A stretch of 64,000 nt of DNA from Microvirga solisilvae (GCF_022808595.1 NZ_JAKUCN010000001.1:682001-746000); one strand, 5' to 3'; positions 1-8,912 are shown, counted from the stretch's first letter. Translations and numbers: made by a program. Notes: generated by a model from the sequence alone, not told the origin.

Positions 1-887
1 GCATTCTCCGCGCGACGATGATCCGTGACGTCGTGCCCCTGCACGAAAATTCCGGAAACCGTGCCGTCTCGGCTGAAGATGGGTTGGTACACGAAGTCGA
101 GGAAATGCTCCTCGGGTTGGTCCTCGGGGCTTTGCTGGAGAACAATACGCACTCCCCGGCCGACGAATGGCTCGCCCGTCTGATGGACACGATCCAGCAG
201 GCCAATGAAGCCCTGCTCCACCACCTCGGGCAAAGCCTCACGGACCGACTTTCCAATCAGGTCGTTACGCCCCACTACCTGACGGTAGGCCGCGTTGGCC
301 ATCGTGAAGACATGGTCCGTTCCGCTGAGAGCGGCGATGAAGCCAGGCGCCTGCTCGAAGAGTTCCTGCAGATGCTGGCGTTCCTTGGATAGGCTCTGGT
401 TGACCTCCTGCACGGCCTGGGCACGCCGGAACATGTCGGTCTCGATCAACGCGGATGGGCCTGTCAGGAGCGCAGAAGTCTTGGCCAGATTTCGCAGCTG
501 GTGGAGTTCGGTGACGTCCACCGTGTGCTGGAGGATCGAGATCAGCTCTCCCGCCTCGTTGAACAACGGCGTATGCGTGGCGCTCCAGAAGCGCTCGTCG
601 AACCCCTGTCCATCCGGCAAGGGAATGGCATAAGAGATGAGTGGAATATGATCCGTCACCTTCTCGGCGATGACGCGTTCGAAAGAGCCTCTCAATTGCT
701 TGTGACTTGCCGAGTCCGGATCGCTGGGGAAGGCCTCGAACATGTTACGGCCAACCAGTTCCTCCCGCGTCCGCATCGTAGCCCGCAGGTAAGCCTCATT
801 CATCCCCATGATTACGAGCGAGGGATTGAGCAGGACGTAGGGATTTGGAGAAGCGTTGAAGAGAGCCTCAAAGTTTATTGATTTCAA
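1..887 (-). CDS. PAS-domain sensor protein, C-terminus cut by the left edge
   Basis: Read on the minus strand this frame is open from about 887 down to base 1 and encodes two PAS-like sensory folds. The first begins FEALFNASPNPYVLLNPS and ends at LQHTVDVTELHQL. The second begins LFEQAPGFIAALSGTDHVF and ends at GIFVQGHDVTDHRRAE. A short helical linker joins them. This is the usual layout of a cytosolic PAS sensor feeding a histidine kinase or GGDEF output, which would lie outside the window. An in-frame TAA near 949 bounds the 5' end. No ATG lies between it and the first PAS fold, so a TTG at 887 is only the best available start. Ligand and output domain cannot be told. Confidence 0.7.
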   Translation of the reverse strand, partial: MKSINFEALFNASPNPYVLLNPSLVIMGMNEAYLRATMRTREELVGRNMFEAFPSDPDSASHKQLRGSFERVIAEKVTDHIPLISYAIPLPDGQGFDERFWSATHTPLFNEAGELISILQHTVDVTELHQLRNLAKTSALLTGPSALIETDMFRRAQAVQEVNQSLSKERQHLQELFEQAPGFIAALSGTDHVFTMANAAYRQVVGRNDLIGKSVREALPEVVEQGFIGLLDRVHQTGEPFVGRGVRIVLQQSPEDQPEEHFLDFVYQPIFSRDGTVSGIFVQGHDVTDHRRAEN

Positions 888-1049
888 TGTTATAAGCTGG
901 TCGGCAGCCAGCCCCCTCGAAGTGTTGCCGTCTAGAGCTCTGCTTTATTTAGGACGCCTCGAGGCCATGGCCAGATTAGCCGCCTCTACCGCTTCCCTAA
1001 GTCGCAAGCGCTTGATTGGAACAAATTCCCATTCACGCCTCCGATACAG

Positions 1050-2225
1050 CTAATCTCCGTACTCAATCCGGATTTTCGCCGCCGCCTGACGGGCCAGATC
1101 CCTCGCCTCTTCAACTGTCGCGCCCGAGGCTAATGCCACACCCATGCGGCGGTACGGTCGCGTGGTGGGCTTGCCGAAGATCCTGACCTCGACTTCGTTC
1201 TTCTCGGAACCCAGGGCAAGCGCATTCTTCAACCCCTCGATGGAGAAGCGGTCAGCCTCGCGATCGGAGAGAATGACGGCCGAAGCCGTTGGTCCGTTCA
1301 ATCGGATGTGCGGGATCGGCAGGCCGAGCACGGCCCGGGCATGGAGGTCGAATTCCGACAGGTTCTGCGAGAGGAGCGTCACCAATCCCGTATCGTGCGG
1401 GCGTGGCGAGAGTTCGGAGAAGATCACCTCGTCCTTGGTCACGAAGAACTCGACGCCGAAGATGCCGTAGCCTCCCAGGTTGTCGACAACCTTGCGCGCC
1501 ATCTCCTGCGCATCGGCAAGGAGCTTTTCCGTCATCGGCGTCGGCTGCCAGGATTCCTGGTAGTCTCCCCGCTCCTGCCGGTGTCCGATGGGCTCGCAAT
1601 ACGACACGCCCTCGCGGGAACGGATGGTGAGGAGCGTGATCTCGTACTCAAAAGCGATGAACTCCTCGACGATGACCTTCCTGCGGTCGCCACGCATATT
1701 CGCGACGGCGTAATCCCAGGCCTGTTCGAGCTCCTCAGCGGTGCGGACAGTGCTCTGTCCTTTGCCCGAGGACGACATGACCGGCTTGATCACACAGGGC
1801 AGCCCCGTATGCGCCGCCCCTGCCTTCACCTCCTCAAAACTCTCCGCATACCGATACTTCGATGTCCGCAGACCCAGCTCGGTGGCTGCGAGATCGCGGA
1901 TGCGGTCGCGGTTCATGGTGAGTGAGGCGGCGCGCGCGGAGGGAACCACCGTGAAGCCCTTGTCCTCGAAATCCTGCAGCACCTCGGTGCGGATAGCCTC
2001 GATCTCGGGAACGATCAGGTCGGGCTTGTGCTTCTCGATGGCGCTTTTCAGAGCCTCGGCATCGAGCATCGAGAAGATTTCGGCCTCGTCCGCGACCTGC
2101 ATGGCCGGTGCGTTCGCATAGGAATCGCATGCGACCACATGGCAGCCATACCGTTTGGCCGAGATCGCGAATTCCTTGCCCAATTCGCCCGATCCGAGAA
2201 GGAGAATTCTGGATGTGAACACCAT
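1050..2225 (-). CDS. purT: Formate-dependent phosphoribosylglycinamide formyltransferase (GAR transformylase 2)
   Basis: PurT is an ATP-grasp enzyme that uses formate and ATP to formylate GAR in step 3 of cytosolic purine synthesis, as a folate-independent alternative to PurN. The 391-residue product matches the usual family length. It shows the N-terminal nucleotide-binding start RILLLGSGELGKE, the ATP-grasp region PCVIKPVMSSSGKGQS and VIVEEFIAFEYEITLL, and the metal-binding end GVEFFVTKDEVIFSELSPRPHD. A longer open frame reaches 2390, but the ATG at 2225 has a GAGGG ribosome-binding site and begins exactly at the family N-terminus. It is divergent from the small gene at 2420. An 8-bp inverted repeat (2321-2344) lies between the two. 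Confidence 0.95.
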   Translation of the reverse strand: MVFTSRILLLGSGELGKEFAISAKRYGCHVVACDSYANAPAMQVADEAEIFSMLDAEALKSAIEKHKPDLIVPEIEAIRTEVLQDFEDKGFTVVPSARAASLTMNRDRIRDLAATELGLRTSKYRYAESFEEVKAGAAHTGLPCVIKPVMSSSGKGQSTVRTAEELEQAWDYAVANMRGDRRKVIVEEFIAFEYEITLLTIRSREGVSYCEPIGHRQERGDYQESWQPTPMTEKLLADAQEMARKVVDNLGGYGIFGVEFFVTKDEVIFSELSPRPHDTGLVTLLSQNLSEFDLHARAVLGLPIPHIRLNGPTASAVILSDREADRFSIEGLKNALALGSEKNEVEVRIFGKPTTRPYRRMGVALASGATVEEARDLARQAAAKIRIEYGD

Positions 2226-2320
2226 TGATGCTTTTTCCCTCGAATGGGCACGAAACACAGGCCGCTCGAATGCGTTCAGTGGAAGCACGATTGCGGGCTT
2301 CTTCCAGGACCCACCAGGCG

Positions 2321-2344
2321 ACCCAGCGTAAACCTGCGCTGGGT
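2321..2344. repeat. Inverted repeat between purT and the small gene at 2420
   Basis: ACCCAGCG and CGCTGGGT are perfect 8-bp arms around an 8-base spacer. The element sits about 95 bases upstream of the purT start and 75 bases upstream of the divergent gene. It could be an operator or a leader hairpin. No T-run follows on either strand, so it is not a classical terminator. Confidence 0.4.
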
Positions 2345-2419
2345 GCATTCCTGCCGTCACGGATGCGCATTGTGCGAACACAAGGTTCATACGTTAAGGG
2401 GAAGCCCAGGAGAAGCGGA

Positions 2420-2722
2420 ATGCTTGGAACGAAGAAAACACAAAACCGCTATGGCCAGCGGGTGACCCGCATGGAACCCCCGACTCTGGACGAGGCCATC
2501 GCCGCCGCCCAGGGCCTGACGGATGACCTCGAGTGCCAGATCGAAATTGCCTCGCAGCTCATGGGCATGCCTGAAGATCAGGTCAGGCCTGAGGTCCTCA
2601 AGCTCTCTGTGAAGCCCCAGCAGCTGCAACGGGTGGCGATGGCGGACCGGGTTTTGGATCGGGGCGAAGGAACCAAGGTCATCGTTGTCGAGCGCCGCCG
2701 GCCCCGTATGGCTGCCCGATAG
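2420..2722 (+). CDS. Small conserved-looking protein, function unknown
   Basis: This 100-residue protein has no recognised family. It starts at an ATG preceded by AGGAGA at ideal spacing. The open frame extends upstream to 2225, but that part is low-complexity and lacks a ribosome-binding site. The basic N-terminus leads to a helical acidic middle (EPPTLDEAIAAAQGLTDD) and an Arg-rich C-terminus ending VVERRRPRMAAR. The even helical composition and lack of a signal peptide suggest a small cytosolic protein, perhaps nucleic-acid binding. It is divergent from purT, with the EamA exporter gene following on the same strand. Confidence 0.65.
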   Translation: MLGTKKTQNRYGQRVTRMEPPTLDEAIAAAQGLTDDLECQIEIASQLMGMPEDQVRPEVLKLSVKPQQLQRVAMADRVLDRGEGTKVIVVERRRPRMAAR

Positions 2723-2791
2723 AATTCAATTTCAAGGCTTGGCGTTGTGGTTTAAAACGCCAATCATCCTCATTCTTTGAAAATTTTCAGC

Positions 2792-3706
2792 ATGGTCAAA
2801 GGCATCGTTCTTGCTTTCCTTGCCTTTGCCGTCTTCGCCTGGGGCGATGCGGTCGTGAAGGTCATCGGTCACGATCTCGACCCGTTCGAGGTGACCTTCT
2901 TCGGCTATCTCATTCCGCTGCTGCTCTCTCCCGCTTTCATGAAGCCGGGCGATAGGTTGTCCGATATTGTGCGCTGGAAGCGTCCCTGGGCCATGGCTCT
3001 CAGGGTGTTCTTCATCTCGGTGACGACGCCGTTGAGCGTCATGACCTTCATCAGGCTCCCCTTCGCGGAGGCCTTCGCTCTCCTCTTCCTGATGCCGAGC
3101 CTCGCGACGGTTCTGTCGATCTTCGTGCTGAAGGAAAAGGTTCGCTGGCGACGAGGCCTCGCGGTCTGCGCCGCCTTCCTCGGCGTCCTCGTCATCGTCC
3201 GCCCAGGCTTCCGCGAGCTTCAGCTGGGTCATGTGTTCGCCATCGCCGCAGCATTCTGCGCGGCAGGCGGCGTGATCATGGGGCGGATGATCGGCACCAC
3301 GGAAAAGCGCTATCCGCTGATCGGGAGCGTGTTCCTAGGAACAACCCTTATCGCGGGCATCCTCATGGTTCCCGGCTTCACATGGCCGACACCATCGCAA
3401 TGGGGATTGCTGCTGGCCTTCGCCGCCACCGCCTTCGTGGCTCAGGCATTCTTCGTTGTGGCGACCACCTATGCGCCTGCGGACAGATTGGGAGCCACCC
3501 AATACAGCCAGATCCTGTGGGCCCTTCTCATCGGGGCGCTGTTCTTCGATGAATGGCCGGATGCCATGGCGCTTCTCGGCATCGTTATCGTCGTCGGCGC
3601 AGGATTATTTATTTTCGCGCGCGAGCAGACGCTGAAGAACGAGCAGATCGTCTCCGCTGCCGCTGTGCCTGAGCAGCAAGCTGCACCGCTTAAATCCGCT
3701 TCCTAA
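2792..3706 (+). CDS. DMT-superfamily (EamA) inner-membrane transporter
   Basis: The 304-residue hydrophobic protein has about ten predicted membrane segments arranged as two EamA repeats. The first covers roughly residues 1-130, and the second starts at GHVFAIAAAFCAAGGVIMG. Basic loops such as KEKVRWRRG follow the positive-inside rule. Members export or import small metabolites in exchange for protons, and the substrate cannot be read from sequence. ATG 2792 (MVKGIVLAF) is preferred over the TTG at 2777 because the first membrane helix starts there, although the ribosome-binding site is poor. The polar C-terminal tail is variable in the family. It converges with the Cache-domain gene that ends at 3729. 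Confidence 0.85.
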   Translation: MVKGIVLAFLAFAVFAWGDAVVKVIGHDLDPFEVTFFGYLIPLLLSPAFMKPGDRLSDIVRWKRPWAMALRVFFISVTTPLSVMTFIRLPFAEAFALLFLMPSLATVLSIFVLKEKVRWRRGLAVCAAFLGVLVIVRPGFRELQLGHVFAIAAAFCAAGGVIMGRMIGTTEKRYPLIGSVFLGTTLIAGILMVPGFTWPTPSQWGLLLAFAATAFVAQAFFVVATTYAPADRLGATQYSQILWALLIGALFFDEWPDAMALLGIVIVVGAGLFIFAREQTLKNEQIVSAAAVPEQQAAPLKSAS

Positions 3707-3728
3707 GAACGGCGCTATGCCGCGAGGA

Positions 3729-4835
3729 TCACGGTTCCTTTCGGGTCGCAACCCCAGCTGGTTGATAAGGCCGCACCGATTGAGACTGAATGCGCACGAG
3801 AGCGGCACTCAGCCGTGATGCCTCTTCGTAGCGCGTCTCATCATAAGGCGGGGTGTCGGACCGTCCGCTGGCGAGATGCTCGGCTGTTCCGGCCAACCGG
3901 CGAAGGGGCGTCGCCACCCATGTCGCCAGCAGATAGAGCAGCCCGAGAGCTACCAGCATTCCGGCTCCAAGAATGCTCCAGAAAGTGCGGGTGATCGTCC
4001 GCGTCGGATCGAGCACTGCGTCCGTATCGGCCCGCACGATGATGCTCCAGCCGAAGCTCGGCATGTCGGCGTAGGTGACGGAGGGAATGACGACCGTAAT
4101 GTAATCCTTTCCATCCGGCCAGCGCTCATGAAGCGAAACCGAAGCCGCCTGCCCCGCGGCGATGGCCGAACCTACGGAAAGCGTCGACCCGCGCAGCCCT
4201 TCAGGACCCGAGAGCACCGTGCGGTCACGGGAGACGAGGAGCATCTCCACTCCCGGACCCTTTGTAGCCTGCAGACCGTCCTGCACGAGCCTCCAGTCGA
4301 AATGCGCTCCGATCACGCCGGTTACCGCCCCTTGAGCATTTTTGAGTGGGGCTGCGAAATCGACGAAACGGCGCGGCTCTCCGATGGCAGGAAGAAGCTT
4401 TTCGAGCAGCACGGCAGCATGGACATCCATCGCAGCAGGACCATTGAGGCCACGACGGAACCAGGGACGCTCTGCAACGCTCACGCCCTCGAGCATCCCC
4501 TGGGAAGCGGCCACCACCTTACCTTCCACATCGGCGATACCGATCCACGTATAGCGCCGGTCGATTTGCGCCAATTGATCAAGCTGTCGGCGGGCTGCCT
4601 CGGGATCGTCCATGCTGACGATGCGTCCCATGCCTTCGACGGCCTGCCAAAGCTGATGCATGTTGCGTCCGAGTTGTTCGGCGGCGATCTCGCCGAGAAC
4701 CCGCAGGCGCGCACCGTTCGCCACCTCCGCCCGCTGACGCATGGCATCCGCGAAGATCGTACCCGCAACCACCGCCGGCGCGAGCAGCAGAAGGCCGCCG
4801 CCGACGAAAATGATGGTTTTCAATCCAAGACGCAT
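3729..4835 (-). CDS. Cache-domain membrane receptor with HAMP-like end, no output domain
   Basis: This is a 368-residue membrane protein. An N-terminal helix (GLKTIIFVGGGLLLLAPAVV) is followed by a periplasmic double-Cache-like domain with the typical YTWIGIADVEGKVVAAS and VIGAHFDWRLV elements. A second helix (FWSILGAGMLVALGLLYLLA) leads to a HAMP-like linker (ATPLRRLAGTAEHLASGR). The protein then stops about 40 residues later. Cache proteins bind small extracellular ligands and normally relay to kinase, GGDEF or methyl-accepting domains, and none is present here. It lies 31 bases downstream of the bgsA-like synthase gene on the same strand and may sense a signal for polysaccharide production. 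That link is inference. Confidence 0.8.
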   Translation of the reverse strand: MRLGLKTIIFVGGGLLLLAPAVVAGTIFADAMRQRAEVANGARLRVLGEIAAEQLGRNMHQLWQAVEGMGRIVSMDDPEAARRQLDQLAQIDRRYTWIGIADVEGKVVAASQGMLEGVSVAERPWFRRGLNGPAAMDVHAAVLLEKLLPAIGEPRRFVDFAAPLKNAQGAVTGVIGAHFDWRLVQDGLQATKGPGVEMLLVSRDRTVLSGPEGLRGSTLSVGSAIAAGQAASVSLHERWPDGKDYITVVIPSVTYADMPSFGWSIIVRADTDAVLDPTRTITRTFWSILGAGMLVALGLLYLLATWVATPLRRLAGTAEHLASGRSDTPPYDETRYEEASRLSAALVRIQSQSVRPYQPAGVATRKEP

Positions 4836-4866
4836 TGCAAGGCCCTATTCACTTCCGATGCTGCTC

Positions 4867-6843
4867 TCATCGCGATGCGAGAGTGCGCATCCATCCCCTG
4901 ATCATGACCGAAAGGTTGCCCTGCCCCGCGCCGGGACGCAGATCGGCCGTATGAAGTTTTCGAAGAATGGCGTCGCGCTGCTCCGATGTCGGACGCAAGG
5001 CAAGGCGATAGCCGTCATTCGTCTCCGCCCCGACCCGAAGAGCGACATCGCCCACGTCATCGAGGCTGATCGTTCCCATCTCTCCAGTCGAGAGACCGGA
5101 AAGGCCTCGGACACGGGCATGATCGACGCCCAATTCGAGAACCCACGAATGGAAACGCTGCATGCCCACCGACACCATTGCCATTTCCACATGCTCGCGC
5201 TGGGGCCTGTTGGCGCGTGGGCGCTCGACGCAGACGAGCATGGTGATGGCGAGAACGAGGAGATTGTAGATCGTCCAGAACAGGATGACTCGGATGCCAT
5301 CGCCTGCCCGCGACACATGCGCGAAGGCGTTGTCGTTCACGAGCGGTAGCAATAGCCCAACGACGGTGAGGACGAAGAAGATCGCGAAGGGCTTCATCAT
5401 CGGCCACTGGATGACGGTTCTCGTACGGTCGCCGCCCTTGGCCGTCACGCGGAACTTGTGCGGTCCCTTCGTCAGCAGCCCCATCGCCGCAGCCCTCGTG
5501 ATCGGCCAAGCCGCGATAAGCTGTGACACGTCGTTGAGCACAGGCCAGATGAGCCCGCCGGAGATCCAGTTCAGGGTGATCAGGACGGCGGCATAATATG
5601 GCAGGTAATAGGACGTGATGTCCGTTACCGAGGCCTGGACGACGATGATGCCGAAATACCAGTAGAGCAGCGGACAGACGAGGCTGATCAGGCGGAACGG
5701 GAAAGTCGTTGTCCAGAACAGAAGCGAGTCGAGCAGGCTCACGCGCTGCATGAAACGAAGATGGCGCGAGGTAAGCGGATTATAGACGTTGCGCACGATC
5801 TGCATCATGCCAAGGCACCAGCGCCCGCGCTGCACCACATATTCGTGGAGACCTTCGGGAGCCAGCCCTTCGGTCAAGGCTTCGTTGAGATAGATCGTGC
5901 GGTAGCCGTGACTGTCGAGGCGGATGGTCAGCAGGAAATCTTCCGTGACGCTTTCCGTGGGCAGCCCGCCGATTTCCTTGAGGGCCGAGACGCGGACCAT
6001 GGACGAGGTGCCGCAGCAGACCGCAACACCCCAGGCATCGCGCGCAGGCTCCAGATGGTCGAAGAAGAAGCGCTGCTCGTCGGGATAAGCCGATGCGATA
6101 TGAAGATTATGCTGGATCGGATCCGGATTGAAAAAGTGCTGAGGGGTCTGCACCAGGCCCACACCGGAATCGTGAAACAAGGCCACGGCACGGCGCACGA
6201 AGTTGCGGTGGGGAACGAAGTCCGCGTCGAGAACAGCGACGAAGTCCGGCGCATCCTGATCCTTCAGGCGCTGCGCCAGGGTGTAATTGATGTTACCCGC
6301 TTTCGCGTGGTTGTTGTCGGGTCTGGTTCGATGCTCGGCGCCATAGCGCTTGCAGACATCGCTGAGCCATTCGCGCCGTCCGTCGTCGAGCACGAAGACG
6401 CGCACATTCGGATAATCGAGCGCTTGTGCTCCCGCGAGAGTTCTCTCCAGAACCTCGAGTTCCTCGTTGTAGGTGGCGATGTAGAGATCGACTCGGGGCG
6501 GATTGCTTCCCCACCATGCGAGGTTGCGATCCGCTTCCTCATGACGGTCTTTCCGGCGTGTGAGGAACATATAGGCCAGCGTCGAGGACAGCAGGGTCAG
6601 AGCCTCGATCCCGACGAAAATCCATCCGGCAATGGCATCGATAAGGCCTGCCGTCTCCAAGGACGGAACCGTCTCCGTGATACGCCAGAATATATAACGC
6701 CAGCCCAGAACCGCGGTCAGCCCGAGAAGAAAGACGCGGACCCAGGTTTTCTTTGGTGAGGCAAGCGGCAAGAGCAGCATGGCCAGGCCGATCACGACGG
6801 CCAGGCCCGCAAAACTGGATGTATATTTGTCGAGAACGAGCAT
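4867..6843 (-). CDS. bgsA: Processive family-2 glycosyltransferase, BgsA-like beta-glucan synthase
   Basis: This 658-residue inner-membrane enzyme has all hallmarks of a cellulose-synthase-type GT2: YNEELEVLERT, the UDP-binding LDDGRR, the DAD metal site in VLDADFVPH, the TED acceptor motif (SVTEDF) and the QRGRW signature in VVQRGRWCLG. Several membrane helices flank the catalytic core. The 130-residue cytosolic C-terminus occupies the place of the BcsA PilZ domain but lacks a clean PilZ consensus. Size, order and the upstream membrane fusion gene match the BgsB-BgsA pair of Sinorhizobium meliloti, which makes a c-di-GMP-activated mixed-linkage beta-glucan. No bcsB/C/Z genes are nearby, arguing against cellulose. 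Its start shares one base with the end of the bgsB-like gene (TGATG), so translation is probably coupled. Confidence 0.85.
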   Translation of the reverse strand: MLVLDKYTSSFAGLAVVIGLAMLLLPLASPKKTWVRVFLLGLTAVLGWRYIFWRITETVPSLETAGLIDAIAGWIFVGIEALTLLSSTLAYMFLTRRKDRHEEADRNLAWWGSNPPRVDLYIATYNEELEVLERTLAGAQALDYPNVRVFVLDDGRREWLSDVCKRYGAEHRTRPDNNHAKAGNINYTLAQRLKDQDAPDFVAVLDADFVPHRNFVRRAVALFHDSGVGLVQTPQHFFNPDPIQHNLHIASAYPDEQRFFFDHLEPARDAWGVAVCCGTSSMVRVSALKEIGGLPTESVTEDFLLTIRLDSHGYRTIYLNEALTEGLAPEGLHEYVVQRGRWCLGMMQIVRNVYNPLTSRHLRFMQRVSLLDSLLFWTTTFPFRLISLVCPLLYWYFGIIVVQASVTDITSYYLPYYAAVLITLNWISGGLIWPVLNDVSQLIAAWPITRAAAMGLLTKGPHKFRVTAKGGDRTRTVIQWPMMKPFAIFFVLTVVGLLLPLVNDNAFAHVSRAGDGIRVILFWTIYNLLVLAITMLVCVERPRANRPQREHVEMAMVSVGMQRFHSWVLELGVDHARVRGLSGLSTGEMGTISLDDVGDVALRVGAETNDGYRLALRPTSEQRDAILRKLHTADLRPGAGQGNLSVMIRGWMRTLASR

Positions 6844-8048
6844 CAGAGACCGAAGCCGGAGAACGTCTCACGAATGCCCGACAAAGGACCACTCGAGAAA
6901 AGCACCCTGCCCGTCCGTCCGACCGAGCATGACAATTCGGGATCGTTGGCCAGTTCAGGAACGTTCAAGGCCACATCGAAACGCGTCAGGTGTTCCGGGC
7001 TGGGGCCGATCGCCAACGTATCGTAGAGGCTGGCCGCACCGGAGCCGCCGAGCCGGGTGATCGTCGCGCTGAAAATCCGGCTGTCGCCATTGAGCCGGAA
7101 ACGCGCGGGCATTCCCACTCTCAGGTCGGAATAGACCCTTTCGCTGACACTGGCCGTCACCATCACGGCCGAGCAATCCACGAGCCGGACGAGATTCTGA
7201 CCGCGATTGACGTGCTCGCCGCCGCTTGCCAGGAAATTCCAGACGATCCCGGGATTTTCCGCCGAGAGGTCAGCCGAGGTCAGGCGGTTGACGCGCACAC
7301 GCTCGGCCGTGATCTGATCCGTCGTGAGCTTCAGGCGGCGCTCCGCATTCACAGCATCAGCCTTGATTTCCGACAGCTTGAGATCGAACTCACGGATGCG
7401 CTGAATCGAGAACGGCGCATCATTGTAGGAATCGCCGATGAACACGCCATTCTGAGCAGACGATAGTTCAGCCGAGAGATAAGTGACGCGTTCACGCGTG
7501 CTGGCGATCTCTTGCTGGGCCACATCGTATTGGGCCTTGGCACGGTCGAGGGTGATGGCGGTCTGGACGCCGCGACCACTCAGCTCGCGGGTCCGGTCCA
7601 GCGCACTCTCAGCCTCGCGGAACTTCGCCTCCGCCGAGTTCAAGGCAGCCTGCGCCTCGGCGATGCGGGAGAAGAGCTGGCGCACACGCCCGTCCTGATA
7701 GGATTGCGCTTGAGCCTGCAGAATCTTGCGGGCCTCCTCCACAGCAGCGGCTTGAGCCTTGAGGCGCGTCAGATCCGCCTCCAGGTTGGAGCGGCTGCGC
7801 TCCAGATCGATCAGACGGGCATCGTCGAAGCGGCTATCCACGATGCGCGCCACTGTTTCTTCAGGCGCGACCCGCGCTCCGATGTTGCGCACCGAAAACT
7901 CGGCTGTTCCCTCAATCGGCGCACGCAGCACCGACGTCTGGGCATTGATGGTCGCGTCGGCGCTGGTTCCCGAGAGGTACTCGCCGACAATGATATAGAG
8001 ACCCCCAAGGAGCAGGATCGCTCCCAGAACGATACGAACGGTTTTCAT
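6843..8048 (-). CDS. bgsB: HlyD-type membrane fusion protein, BgsB-like
   Basis: This 401-residue protein has one N-terminal membrane helix (IVLGAILLLGGLYIIVG). A lipoyl-like half (VLRAPIEGTAEFSV) follows, then a long coiled coil (about residues 80-240, rich in Ala, Glu, Arg) and a second lipoyl/beta-barrel part (AENPGIVWNFLASGGEHVNRGQ). This is the periplasmic adaptor architecture of HlyD/Alg44-type proteins that help glucan cross the envelope. It is the first gene of the pair, overlapping bgsA by one base. About 330 bases of AT-richer DNA precede it and probably carry the promoter. The assignment to BgsB rests on this pairing. A drug-efflux adaptor is the alternative, but no RND or ABC pump gene is adjacent. 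Confidence 0.8.
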   Translation of the reverse strand: MKTVRIVLGAILLLGGLYIIVGEYLSGTSADATINAQTSVLRAPIEGTAEFSVRNIGARVAPEETVARIVDSRFDDARLIDLERSRSNLEADLTRLKAQAAAVEEARKILQAQAQSYQDGRVRQLFSRIAEAQAALNSAEAKFREAESALDRTRELSGRGVQTAITLDRAKAQYDVAQQEIASTRERVTYLSAELSSAQNGVFIGDSYNDAPFSIQRIREFDLKLSEIKADAVNAERRLKLTTDQITAERVRVNRLTSADLSAENPGIVWNFLASGGEHVNRGQNLVRLVDCSAVMVTASVSERVYSDLRVGMPARFRLNGDSRIFSATITRLGGSGAASLYDTLAIGPSPEHLTRFDVALNVPELANDPELSCSVGRTGRVLFSSGPLSGIRETFSGFGL

Positions 8049-8375
8049 GATACGGGAGCTTGCCTGACAAAGACCTGGAATGAGTGACGCGGTTGCCTGC
8101 GCTGAAAAGCTTGCCCCTTAGCTACGCACGCGATGGTCGAACCGATCCGGCAGGCAACGTAAAAAATACCTATAAAGTAGTAATACCGCAACAGCGGCTG
8201 CGTCCAAGAATAGCGGCCAAGCTAAACTTTTCTGCGATCAAAACACTTTTAGCTTATCTTCATGCCCCAGAATAAATTCACGCAGGGACAAGCAGCACTA
8301 TAACTACAAGGTCTTCGATGAAGGCGATCAGAAGACGAAAATCTGGGCTTCTCTATGGCCAAAGCATTAAGGCAA
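8049..8375. other. Intergenic region upstream of bgsB
   Basis: This 327-base stretch lies between the bgsB-like gene and tRNA-Arg. It is AT-richer than its surroundings, especially 8155-8280. It contains only a 63-codon open frame without features. It presumably holds the bgsBA promoter, but no consensus promoter was identified. Confidence 0.5.
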
Positions 8376-8452
8376 TGGCGACCCCTGCAGGGCTCGAACC
8401 TGCGACCTATTGCTTAGAAGGCAATTGCTCTATCCAGCTGAGCTAAGGGGCC
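8376..8452 (-). tRNA. tRNA-Arg (anticodon UCU)
   Basis: On the minus strand this 77-base sequence folds into a full cloverleaf. The 7-bp acceptor stem pairs GGCCCCT with AGGGGTC, the T-loop is GGTTCGAGCC, and the anticodon loop CTTCTAA has UCU at the centre. An encoded CCA occupies 8376-8378. Confidence 0.95.
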
Positions 8453-8488
8453 GTCGAGCCGCGAAATGGGCTTCTTCAACCCTGGGCC

Positions 8489-8794
8489 TTAGTGGGTCCA
8501 GGGGCCGACGCGATTGAATTTGAAATTGTCCGAATAGGACGCGGTGCGCCGCTTGATCTCCTGCGGCTCCTCGACCCGGTAGGCAATGCCCTCGCGCTCT
8601 GCGTAGGCAATGGCCTCTTCCTTGGTGTCGAACCAGAGACGGAGCTGCTGACGGGTATCGCCCGAGCTCGTCCAGCCCATCAGGGGCTCGATCTCACGGG
8701 GCTTGTCCTGCTCGAAAACGAGGAGCCATTGCTTGGTCCGGGCCATGCCGGACTGCATTGCGGATTTGGCGGGCTTATAAATCCGAGCGGGCAT
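8489..8794 (-). CDS. NDUFS4-like accessory subunit of respiratory complex I
   Basis: The 101-residue protein belongs to the ETC complex I subunit family, homologous to mitochondrial NDUFS4 (18 kDa) and found in alphaproteobacteria. It shows the N-terminal ARIYKPAKSAMQSG, the core WLLVFEQ and MGWTSSGDTRQQLRLWF, and the conserved end YSDNFKFNRVGPWTH. It sits on the cytoplasmic arm of NADH dehydrogenase and stabilises it. It is a single-gene unit between two tRNA genes on the same strand, far from the main nuo operon, as is usual in this order. Confidence 0.9.
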   Translation of the reverse strand: MPARIYKPAKSAMQSGMARTKQWLLVFEQDKPREIEPLMGWTSSGDTRQQLRLWFDTKEEAIAYAEREGIAYRVEEPQEIKRRTASYSDNFKFNRVGPWTH

Positions 8795-8835
8795 TGGTCT
8801 TTCGCACTCTCTCCAAGACTTACCCAGTGCCGAGA

Positions 8836-8912
8836 TGGTCGGGGCGGCAGGATTTGAACCCGCGACCCTCTGCTCCCAAAGCAGATGCGCTACCAGACTG
8901 CGCTACACCCCG
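8836..8912 (-). tRNA. tRNA-Pro (anticodon UGG)
   Basis: On the minus strand this 77-base cloverleaf has acceptor stem CGGGGTG, an anticodon loop TTTGGGA between CTGC/GCAG arms giving UGG, a GGTTCAAATCC T-loop and an encoded CCA at 8836-8838. Confidence 0.95.

Noticed and set aside
4867-5260. PilZ domain at the C-terminus of the glucan synthase
   Set aside because: An Arg-rich stretch (ERPRANRPQREH) is present, but the RxxxR and (D/N)xSxxG motifs are not intact, so a PilZ call would be unsupported.
4867-8048. Cellulose synthase operon
   Set aside because: The GT2 motifs fit, but bcsB, bcsC and bcsZ are absent and an HlyD-type gene takes their place.
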